Positions 1-6,803 of a stretch of 34,619 nucleotides of DNA are shown in pieces (the stretch's first letter is position 1; the number at the start of each line of letters is the position of its first letter). A model generated the notes under the pieces. The model worked only from the letters and a program-made list of their open reading frames with translations, was not told where the DNA came from and did no database searches. This DNA comes from an uncultured Microbacteriaceae bacterium (GTDB taxonomy: Bacteria > Actinomycetota > Actinomycetes > Actinomycetales > Microbacteriaceae): assembly GCA_947487835.1 (NCBI GenBank), contig CANKXX010000010.1, positions 1-34,619 of the forward strand. The letters are read 5' to 3'. A program made the position numbers and the translations under genes.

Positions 1-58
1 CACGCGTCGTCCATCAACGCCGACTCTGCTCCCGGAATCGGAACGTCTGGGTTCGCCG

Positions 59-72
59 ATAATATTGATTAT
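59..72. promoter_or_regulatory. AT-rich dyad upstream of the hydrolase gene
   Basis: The arms ataat and attat flank the tetrad attg inside an AT-rich island in otherwise GC-rich DNA, about 100 bp before the hydrolase start. TAATAT at 60-65 could serve as a -10 element. I see no convincing -35 element, so promoter or operator status is inferred from base composition and position only. Confidence 0.3.
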
Positions 73-173
73 GTCAAGTAACGGTTTCTCAGCGCGTTCA
101 TGAGCGCAAGTCACCGGCCTTGGCGTTGGGTTGAAGTTTCTCCACGCTGGACGTTTGCCCCGCGGAGGTCGGC

Positions 174-1088
174 ATGCAGACTGGGGCTTACCAGTTCTGC
201 GGCGCTGACGATCAGACTGAGGTCATGACTAGGTCACAGCTGGTCGCCACGAGCGCAGGGCCCGTGGAAGTCGTCCGGATTCCTGGGCCCCGCCCACCTG
301 TTTTGTTTTTTCCCGGTGGTCATTGTTCTGCCCACTGTGATTGCGGGTGGAGCCTGTACACCGAGGCCGGCCATGGGGTTATTGCCTGCTCCCGTCCGGG
401 ATATGGCCGGACATGTGTCGGGTCGCTCGGTGCGGAGGAATTCGCGCTGCTCGTGAACGAGGTGTGTCGGCGACTCGGGGTTCGGGTGATCGCCGCTGCT
501 GTCGGCGTTTCCTTCGGTGGTCTTCAGGCGGTGCACGTCGCCGGGCGTCGGGAGTTGGCGGTGAGGCGTCTCGTGCTGCATAGTGCTGCCCCCTCTGTGT
601 TGCCCTACCCGGACTCCCGGGTGGAGGCGATTTTTGGCCCGGTTGTATTTTCTCCGCTGCTGCAGGGTCAGGTGTGGCGTTTGATCCGTCGCGTGGTCCG
701 CTCAGAAGCCGGCCTACGCCGCATGATGGGGCGGTTGTCGACGCTTCCCGTTGAGAGTTGGTGGCACGAATTGAGCTCGGAGGACAAGGACGAGGCGCGA
801 GGGTTGTTTCAGTCAATGCATTCCGATTCTGGATTCGCAATCGACCTCCGGCAGGGCCATCCCTCGAGGGCCGGTGTTCGACGCGCCGCGATGTCGAACG
901 TGCCGTGTCCGGCGCTCGTCACGGGAACGCCTCATGATCGCGGTGTTTCCTTCGCGCATGCGGAGAACTTCGCCTCGACCATCCCTGATGCCGTGCTGCT
1001 GGAACTGGACTCGCCGAGCCATCTCTTTTGGTTGGGCCGGGAGCGAATGCGCCTGGTGTCGGCCCTCGCGTCTTTCCTTGGCGGCTGA
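174..1088 (+). CDS. alpha/beta hydrolase
   Basis: A 304-residue cytoplasmic protein of the alpha/beta-hydrolase fold. The nucleophile elbow GVSFGG puts the catalytic Ser near residue 113. The oxyanion-side motif FFPGGH is at about 45-50. The C-terminal DSPSHLFWLG supplies the expected catalytic His, and the Asp is probably in VTGTPHDRG. There is no signal peptide or membrane segment. A GGAGGT site lies 4 nt before the ATG at 174; an ATG at 225, also preceded by GAGGT, would give a protein starting MTRSQLV. It points at the end of the peptide-modification operon, so the two are convergent. The substrate is unknown. Some class III lanthipeptide loci encode serine peptidases of this fold that trim leaders, but nothing here proves that role; an esterase or lactonase is equally possible. 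Confidence 0.82.
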   Translation: MQTGAYQFCGADDQTEVMTRSQLVATSAGPVEVVRIPGPRPPVLFFPGGHCSAHCDCGWSLYTEAGHGVIACSRPGYGRTCVGSLGAEEFALLVNEVCRRLGVRVIAAAVGVSFGGLQAVHVAGRRELAVRRLVLHSAAPSVLPYPDSRVEAIFGPVVFSPLLQGQVWRLIRRVVRSEAGLRRMMGRLSTLPVESWWHELSSEDKDEARGLFQSMHSDSGFAIDLRQGHPSRAGVRRAAMSNVPCPALVTGTPHDRGVSFAHAENFASTIPDAVLLELDSPSHLFWLGRERMRLVSALASFLGG

Positions 1089-1225
1089 GATCTCGGTGGA
1101 CCCCTGGAGTATCCGTCGGAGGGGCTGACCAGCGGTACTACTTCTGGCGTACAGCTCGTCGGACCTCTGATGGGGGCACTTGGATCAGAACCTGCCCGGG
1201 GCGGCGTCCGAGTCGCACGACGTAG

Positions 1226-2173
1226 TCAGTACTTTGGGCGTGCTGGTGGATCGGTGAGGGCTTGCAGGTCGGCTGTGAGGGCGCGCCAGGCGGATACGTA
1301 GCGTGCCGGCGGCGCTGCGAAGAACGAAGTGGCGGGTTCCATGAACGAGCGCGGGTCTTGGCGGATCGCGCTGGTGTGTGCTTGTAACCAGTGGCGTGCC
1401 CGGTGGAATCTGAGCGATGGCGGTGTGTGTTCTGTCATGCCTAGCCAGGTGCTGCTTTGCAAGATGATGGGAATGTGTGGGGCTCCTTGTGGGACGAGTC
1501 GAACGATTTCGCTGAGGACTTGATCCGTGAGGGCGTGGCGCATGTCGGTGGAGAGCCGGTACGCGTCGTCAACGGCGAGGTGGGGCCAGGGCCAGGCGCT
1601 GTGGTCGCCTTCGATGTAGTTGAGGAGCCCGGCCGCCAGCTCAAGGGCTGGCAAGGGATCGCGTTCGGAGACCAGGCGGATGATGTTTCGGCCGAGGTGG
1701 ACGCGGCGCATGGCGACGTCGTACCCGTACTCGTCGTACAGGCGGCAGCATTCCTGTATCGCGGTGAGGAGGGTTAGTTCAGCGGCTGCATGGTGACCGT
1801 TCTGGTAGCTGATGAACGCTTCCGCAGCGAGCTGGAAGGATTCCCCGAGGAGGTGCGCCTCTGCGCTGATCGGTTCGGTTTCGAGCAGGGCCCGGGCGGC
1901 CTGAATGAGCTGCTTGCCGTCGGCGGTGTTGCCTGTTCGTGCGCGTTTGAGGCCTTCTTCCCGTAGCTGCGTCGCTTGGCTGAGGACCTGCAGTTCCGCT
2001 TCGGTGAGGCGCCGTGCGGCGTCGATGCTGTAGCGGACGTCGACGATTTCTTCCAGGTTGCGAAGCGGTGGGGCCGGTGCTGCTTCTATGGCGCGCACCT
2101 GTTCGTGGAGCGCCGTCAACTGCTGTGACAGGTCGACTCTCGGTGGGGGCTTCTGCGTGTGGGTATCGGTCAT
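1226..2173 (-). CDS. unknown helical protein, last gene of the lanthipeptide-like operon
   Basis: A 315-residue protein I do not recognise. The frame stays open upstream to 2677, but that extension lies inside the cyclase gene. The ATG at 2173 (MTDTHTQKPP), 8 bp after the cyclase stop, is the natural start. The sequence looks almost wholly alpha-helical and soluble, with no signal peptide, membrane segment or cysteine motif. Helix-rich stretches around AELQVLSQATQLREEGL and AEAHLLGESFQLAAEAF suggest a TPR-like or helical-bundle scaffold. Sharing an operon with the precursor, kinase and cyclase implies a role in the same pathway, such as scaffold, immunity or regulation. That is inference from position only. 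Confidence 0.8.
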   Translation of the reverse strand: MTDTHTQKPPPRVDLSQQLTALHEQVRAIEAAPAPPLRNLEEIVDVRYSIDAARRLTEAELQVLSQATQLREEGLKRARTGNTADGKQLIQAARALLETEPISAEAHLLGESFQLAAEAFISYQNGHHAAAELTLLTAIQECCRLYDEYGYDVAMRRVHLGRNIIRLVSERDPLPALELAAGLLNYIEGDHSAWPWPHLAVDDAYRLSTDMRHALTDQVLSEIVRLVPQGAPHIPIILQSSTWLGMTEHTPPSLRFHRARHWLQAHTSAIRQDPRSFMEPATSFFAAPPARYVSAWRALTADLQALTDPPARPKY

Positions 2174-2181
2174 CAGCGTTC

Positions 2182-3417
2182 TCACCCGAGGAGTAGTGGG
2201 GCCGACGGTGTGGTGGGAGCGTCCGGTTGAGCCAGCCGGGTGAGGAAGTGGACTACTCCCCCGCAGCCGATCATCAGGTCGGCTGTAGGGGTGTAGGGAT
2301 TTTCGACTAGCCAGCTGGCGCCGGTGTCGTCGACTCGAGCCAGGGCGGTCAGGGTGGCACCGATGTGTTCTGCTCGCTCCAGCCATTCCGGTTCGGTGAA
2401 CGCTCGATAGGCCTCGAGGTGTGCTTCGCCGAGTCCGGCCAGGCCGTGGCATTGGCTGAGGTTGGGGTGTCGTGGCTCGGGTGGGTGCGACCTCAGGCAG
2501 GCGCGGACGGTGCCCGCGTAGCGTTCGTCGCCGGTGGCCCGCCAGAGAGCGAGGAAGGCTAACGCGATGCCGGGAGCGCCGTGGCACCACCATTTCCAGA
2601 CGGTGCTGTCGGTGTCGCTGACCGGAAAGCGGAGTGAGCGGTAGTTCCCGTCGGCGCTGGCCATATCGAGGAGCCATTCACCGGTGCGCACGGCCGCCTC
2701 TAGGGCCACATCTGAGTCGGTCCGTTCCGCCCATCTGGCCAGGAAGTACATGATTCCCGCGGCGCCGTGCGCGAAACCGGTGTACCGGCCACCGGACATC
2801 CCGAAAACTCCGGCGGGTAACGTCCAGCCGCCTTCCTCGTCTTCGGTGTCGAGGAGGTAGGCGGCACAGCGCTCGGCGGCATCCTGGAATTCGGGTTCGG
2901 CGAGTAGATCTGCGCAGGCCAGCGCTGCAACGCCTTGCCCGGCTGCGCCGTGGGAGAGGTCGGGCCAGTCCAGGGGCCCGGTGAGCGCTTGCCGGAGGTA
3001 GGGCTGTGTCCATGACCCGGCTGGCAGCATCCCCGCCGCGATCGTCTCGGCGATGGCGACGGCGACCCCGGCTTCACCGAAGTGCAGGCCGGGCATCTGA
3101 TCATCGGGCGTGTCGGCGTGGCTGAGTAACCAGTCGACGCTCCGGTTCACCTCGTCCACCGCACCGTCGATGACGATGCCCATGCGGTGAAGGCGCGCGA
3201 GGACGTAGACGACGCCGGCGACGCCTCTGCTTGTGCTGCGGTACACGCGGAATCCGGTGGCGAGTTTGAGGCTGGCGTGATCGGCGGTCGCTCCGAGGTC
3301 CGGCGAGAGCCAGAGGCGGCTGGCGTTTCGGCCGGCGCCGTTGACAAGCCATCGTGCGCCTGACCGCGCAGCGACCGCGTACGGGCTCGCGTCGGTGACG
3401 GGGCTGATGTCGATCAC
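2182..3417 (-). CDS. free-standing LanC-like lanthionine cyclase
   Basis: A 411-residue LanC-family protein. It should catalyse addition of Cys thiols to dehydroalanine or dehydrobutyrine to form thioether rings. The zinc ligands are present: WWCHG (Cys about residue 278) and SQCHG (Cys 323, His 324). Repeated LanC toroid motifs include DLSHGAAG, FAHGAAG and a final LMIGCGG. The frame is open to 3516, but GTG at 3417 overlaps the upstream kinase stop as GTGA, so I start there; GTG at 3420 is the alternative. Class IV synthetases carry such a zinc-binding cyclase as their C-terminal domain. Here it is a separate polypeptide following a lyase-kinase. The two lengths add to about 890 residues, the usual size of a full LanL/LanKC. 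A frameshift splitting an ancestral fusion is the alternative explanation. Confidence 0.9.
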   Translation of the reverse strand: MIDISPVTDASPYAVAARSGARWLVNGAGRNASRLWLSPDLGATADHASLKLATGFRVYRSTSRGVAGVVYVLARLHRMGIVIDGAVDEVNRSVDWLLSHADTPDDQMPGLHFGEAGVAVAIAETIAAGMLPAGSWTQPYLRQALTGPLDWPDLSHGAAGQGVAALACADLLAEPEFQDAAERCAAYLLDTEDEEGGWTLPAGVFGMSGGRYTGFAHGAAGIMYFLARWAERTDSDVALEAAVRTGEWLLDMASADGNYRSLRFPVSDTDSTVWKWWCHGAPGIALAFLALWRATGDERYAGTVRACLRSHPPEPRHPNLSQCHGLAGLGEAHLEAYRAFTEPEWLERAEHIGATLTALARVDDTGASWLVENPYTPTADLMIGCGGVVHFLTRLAQPDAPTTPSAPLLLG

Positions 3418-4853
3418 CACGGTACAGCCGCCTGCTCGAGCAGAATGTCCACGATTTTCGTCAACGGGGGGCGGTCCGTTGCGTCGCTGGCGACGCAGCC
3501 CGCTGCCGCGTCGCAAATTCTCGCGGGGGCTCCGGAAAGGATTCGGATTTGGTCCGCCCGGTTCGTCGGGTTCGCATACAGGACGCGCTGCGGATCACAC
3601 CCGGTCAATGCGCAGATCATGACGGCACCGAAGGAGTAGATGTCGTCTTCCACTTGCGGTGCGTGCTCGTCCAGCTGTTGCGGCGACACGAATCCGGGGG
3701 TGCCTTGGAAGAAGGGACGGCGCGGGTCATCGACATGATGCGCGATCTCGAAATCCAGCAGATGAGCGTCCTCATCGGGTCCGAGTCGCAAGTTTTTCAT
3801 GCTGATGTCGCGGTGTACGACGCCTCGCTCGTGGACCTGTGTCAGCGCCGTCGCCGTCACAGCCAAGTCAGACAGCACCGTGTAACGCTCCTGATCGGTC
3901 AGCGCTCTGAAAGGTGCGGCATGGCGTTCACCGATGTCCCGGCCGGGAACGAAGGCGACGGGGAGGTAGCTGTTGCCGGCCACGTCGAAGACGTCGCCGG
4001 CTTCCGGCACCGACGGAAGTCCGGCGAGGACAGCGTGGATCGCCGCTTGATTGCGCAAGCGATCGCGGATGTCACGTCCGTCATCGTCTGACATGCATCC
4101 TCGTCGTCCTTCTTTAAGGATCACGGTGCGCACAGCGGCTTGTTCACGAATATCGAGCGCCAGATACACCGACCCCTTCGCGTGAACCTGCAGCGCCTGG
4201 AGAATGAGAAACCCCGCTGCCTGAACGCCGGAGCGCTGCCCGTCCTGCGCAGACTTATCCCGTGGCGGCAGCGTCCGGAACGGGCTGGCGATGTCCTGGG
4301 GCGGCAGGAAGGGTACGGAATAGCGGCCGATCTCTTCCCCGTCCATCCCCACGAACATGCCTAGCCGATTGCGCGACATTTCTGGGTTGAACGTCCCGTA
4401 ACGGGTGTACACAGCGCCGCCGAGGTGCATGTCCGTGACGATGAGCGGGCCCTCGACCTGCAGCGGCTTAGTGACAGCGACGAGCTCATCGGCCAGCTCG
4501 ACAGCAAGGTTCGCTGTGGGTGGGTAGATCGTCATGAACTTCCCCACCTGGGTTGCGCCGAGCACTCCCTCGTTGAGCATGCCGAGCATCTGGGAGTTGG
4601 TCGCAACCTTGAAGGAGTAACGGCCGCGCTGAAGTATGGGCAGCACCGCGTCCAGGAGTCGCGGCGCGTCTCGCTGTACCGAGGACAGATGAAGCTTCCA
4701 CCCGTACTCGCCGACAGCTGATCCGACCGCCGCCCAGACACCGCGCTCCGACGGATCGAGACTCCGGTCTCTGAGCAGGTCTGCGTAGCTGACGGTCCCT
4801 GTTCGGCTTTCCGACGTCGAGGTGCCTGCATCACCGGGTGCGGTGGTTGTCAT
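3414..4853 (-). CDS. lanthipeptide lyase-kinase (class III/IV LanKC-like, no cyclase domain)
   Basis: A 479-residue enzyme expected to phosphorylate Ser/Thr in a precursor peptide and then eliminate phosphate to give dehydro residues. Residues 1-200 match the OspF-like phospho-Ser/Thr lyase domain: WKLHLSS (52-58), YSFK (79-82) and GKFMTIYP (104-111). Residues 220-475 are a Ser/Thr kinase. Lys 247 in VILKEGR binds ATP, the catalytic loop is VHRDISMKN (346-354), LLDFE (365-369) stands in for DFG, and GTPGFVSPQQ forms the activation segment. The protein ends at the kinase, and the cyclase is encoded next. Start ATG 4853 overlaps the precursor stop as ATGA. Classification as lyase plus kinase is secure; whether it belongs to class III, class IV or a new split type is open. 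Confidence 0.92.
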   Translation of the reverse strand: MTTTAPGDAGTSTSESRTGTVSYADLLRDRSLDPSERGVWAAVGSAVGEYGWKLHLSSVQRDAPRLLDAVLPILQRGRYSFKVATNSQMLGMLNEGVLGATQVGKFMTIYPPTANLAVELADELVAVTKPLQVEGPLIVTDMHLGGAVYTRYGTFNPEMSRNRLGMFVGMDGEEIGRYSVPFLPPQDIASPFRTLPPRDKSAQDGQRSGVQAAGFLILQALQVHAKGSVYLALDIREQAAVRTVILKEGRRGCMSDDDGRDIRDRLRNQAAIHAVLAGLPSVPEAGDVFDVAGNSYLPVAFVPGRDIGERHAAPFRALTDQERYTVLSDLAVTATALTQVHERGVVHRDISMKNLRLGPDEDAHLLDFEIAHHVDDPRRPFFQGTPGFVSPQQLDEHAPQVEDDIYSFGAVMICALTGCDPQRVLYANPTNRADQIRILSGAPARICDAAAGCVASDATDRPPLTKIVDILLEQAAVPW

Positions 4854-5395
4854 CGGTGGAAGCGCGTGTACGTCTTCCCTGCTTTCACCGCTTCGATCTC
4901 GAGCTTGATCGTCTCCGTGAGCTCCATGTACGGGGGCAGGGTTTCGTAGCCGATATCTATGGCAGCATCACCGGAGACTACGCAGCTCGCCGCGCAGCTG
5001 GCTGCGCAACTGGTGCCGCAGCTGGCTCCACAACTTCCGCCGCACGTTCCGGCACAGCTGCTTTCGCAGCTCCCGCCGCAACTTCCGCCGCAGCTCCCAG
5101 CACAGCTCGCCGCGCAGCTACCCCCACAGGAAGCGCCGCAGGACGCACCGCAGACTGCGGAAAGGTCGAACTCCTCGAAGGCCTCGCGGCTGACCAGGGC
5201 GGCTTTGCCCGGGTTGGACGCAAGTCCCACAACTAGGTCTTCGGGCTGCACCGCGAGAATGGACTCCTTTTGCGCCGGTGAGAGGTAATCCACCTCCTCG
5301 ACGGCCCGTTCGGTGTCCCACACGAGCCGGTAGAAGAACTCCGGATTGCTTTTCGCCTCCGAGATGAGACGCTGAAGACTTGTTTCGTCGGGCAC
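4850..5395 (-). CDS. Cys-repeat RiPP precursor (CXXS x15)
   Basis: A 181-residue putative precursor. GTG 5395 is preceded by AGGAGGG at good spacing; an in-frame ATG at 5479 lacks one. Residues 1-81 form a leader with an amphipathic helical pattern (LQRLISEAKSNPEFFYRL, then LSPAQKESILAVQPEDL). This resembles the LigA-like or Franean1_4349-type leaders of other RiPP precursors. Residues 82-141 are 15 uninterrupted tetrads of Cys-X-X-Ser/Thr (14 Ser, one Thr; X mostly Gly or Ala). Residues 142-181 form a Cys-free follower with LPPYMELTETIKLEIEAV. The neighbouring lyase-kinase and LanC would dehydrate the Ser residues and join them to Cys. Other readings are a Cys-rich structural or metal-binding protein. 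CXXX-repeat peptides are known as radical SAM targets elsewhere, but no radical SAM gene is present here. Confidence 0.88.
   Translation of the reverse strand: MPDETSLQRLISEAKSNPEFFYRLVWDTERAVEEVDYLSPAQKESILAVQPEDLVVGLASNPGKAALVSREAFEEFDLSAVCGASCGASCGGSCAASCAGSCGGSCGGSCESSCAGTCGGSCGASCGTSCAASCAASCVVSGDAAIDIGYETLPPYMELTETIKLEIEAVKAGKTYTRFHR
4973..5152 (-). repeat. 180-bp coding repeat of 15 CXX[S/T] tetrads
   Basis: Fifteen 12-bp units encode the core of the precursor. Cys codons are TGC or TGT at exact 12-bp spacing, and each unit ends in a Ser or Thr codon. The third-position bases and the Ser codon families (AGC, AGT, TCC) vary between units, so this is not a fresh tandem DNA duplication. 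The protein pattern appears to have been kept by selection while the DNA drifted. Confidence 0.9.
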
Positions 5396-6803
5396 GGTGC
5401 CCCTCCTGATGCGACGCAATGAGATGGGCGCGGACACCCAGGCGGCGAACAGAAACAGCAGTTCCCGTTCTGCTCCCACCGGTTGGGCGGTCGCACGATT
5501 TCAGGCTCGGTTGATCATCCCGAACCAGTTGATCCGGCGTAAAGAGCAGAACTACCCGGCGGAGGTACCAGGACTACTGGTCCTGCGAGCTTCGCGGCTT
5601 GCTTCCCTTGTGTCATCGGCAGTGCCTTGCAATGGCACGTCGTCGCCGGTGCGCTCGTTGTGGCTGGCTAAGGCGTCGGTGGTGTGGAGATGTCGCGGGT
5701 AATGGGACCGGCGGTCGCGTTGGGGTGGGCCGGTGTCGGTGGTGGAGTTGGGTGAGGGGCTTCAGGGGGTGGTTTGGTCTCGCCGTAGGCGAAGGGCGAT
5801 CCAGAGGGCGCACCGACGGCAGATAAGGGCCCCTGTGTCGCTCAACGCATGTAGGCGGTGGCGTGGGTATGGCCGGGCACAACACGAGCAGAGTAGCTGG
5901 GTCATGTCAGTTCCGAGCCGTTAGGCCCGCAAGTAGCTGCCTGGGTCGGCGCAGTTGCAGGACGGGAGGTGTCGTGTCGGCGGCATGCTGATGCAGGTGT
6001 CGTCATCCGGGTCCACCTCCGCTGTTATGGCCTCATGGTGCTGACGCTTCGCCAGGTGGCAGCGTCGGTATTGAGGGCTGGGTGCGACACGCCCATCGAA
6101 CAGCTGATCATGTCGAAAATCAACCGGACGCCTCGGATGATTAGGGCGCAGCTAGGTTGGCGCGATCGCGGCTTACCGTTGCCACGCCTCGACCTCAACG
6201 CGGTCGTGGACGTTAAGATCGCGGTCGAAGTCCTTGCTGTCGGTCCCGGCCGTGGTGTGCACCTCAGGCGCTCCCCCGCTGCAGCGCCGGTCGTTGGCTG
6301 CCGCCTCCGTTCCTGAAGATCGGGTTCAGGCGGAAAGCATGGAAGGGCCTCGAAGTCGCAGCAACCCGAGGTCGGTCGGACTTCGTGCGCGAGCAGTAAG
6401 TAAATCGGCACGACCCTCCTCGTTCGTGCCCGCAACTGCGCGTCCTCGTCGCCATCGCTCTTCACCGTTTACCGACAATCCCTTCAAAGATTCGCGTCCA
6501 CGCGTCCCTCCTGCAGGCGAGTACCGGTCCTGAGAAGCTGAGAAGCTGAAGCTCGAGTCGTCGCACGTTGCGGCTGCGCCTGCAGGCGAGCTTTCACCAC
6601 CTACGGGGGTGTCCTCGGGTACTGAAATGAGGGTGGTGCGGTGGACTGTCAGCGGCGGTCCGGGATAGACCTGCCGGTGCATGGGGGGATTCTGCCGATC
6701 AAGGTCGCTGCGGCGTTTCGATCCACAGCGAGCCCGCAAGCGGGCGCCGTCGACCGCTCCTAGCCGGCGTGCTTCATGATCCATCGCCGATAGGAGTTGC
6801 ATC
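5396..6803. other. 1.4-kb stretch without a recognisable gene
   Basis: This region separates the divergent precursor and surface-protein genes. Open frames here (for example minus 5613-5885 and minus 6326-6802) are rich in Arg/Pro/His, lack convincing ribosome sites and match no family I know. The precursor promoter must lie at its left end. Near its right end there is a 12-bp direct repeat, cctgcaggcgag, at 6510-6521 and 6579-6590, and a short tandem gagaagct at about 6532-6547. It could be decayed coding DNA. Confidence 0.5.

Noticed and set aside
2174-2677. Upstream extension of the unknown helical protein frame
   Set aside because: It is an Arg/Pro-rich shadow of the LanC gene; ATG 2173 next to the LanC stop is the supported start.
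4973-5152. Metallothionein interpretation of the Cys repeat
   Set aside because: Metal genes are nearby and Cys is abundant, but the direct overlap with lyase-kinase and LanC genes and the long helical leader fit a modified peptide better.
4959-5288. 109-residue plus-strand Gln/Leu/Pro repeat protein
   Set aside because: It is the antisense reading of the Cys repeat; periodic DNA gives a periodic shadow.
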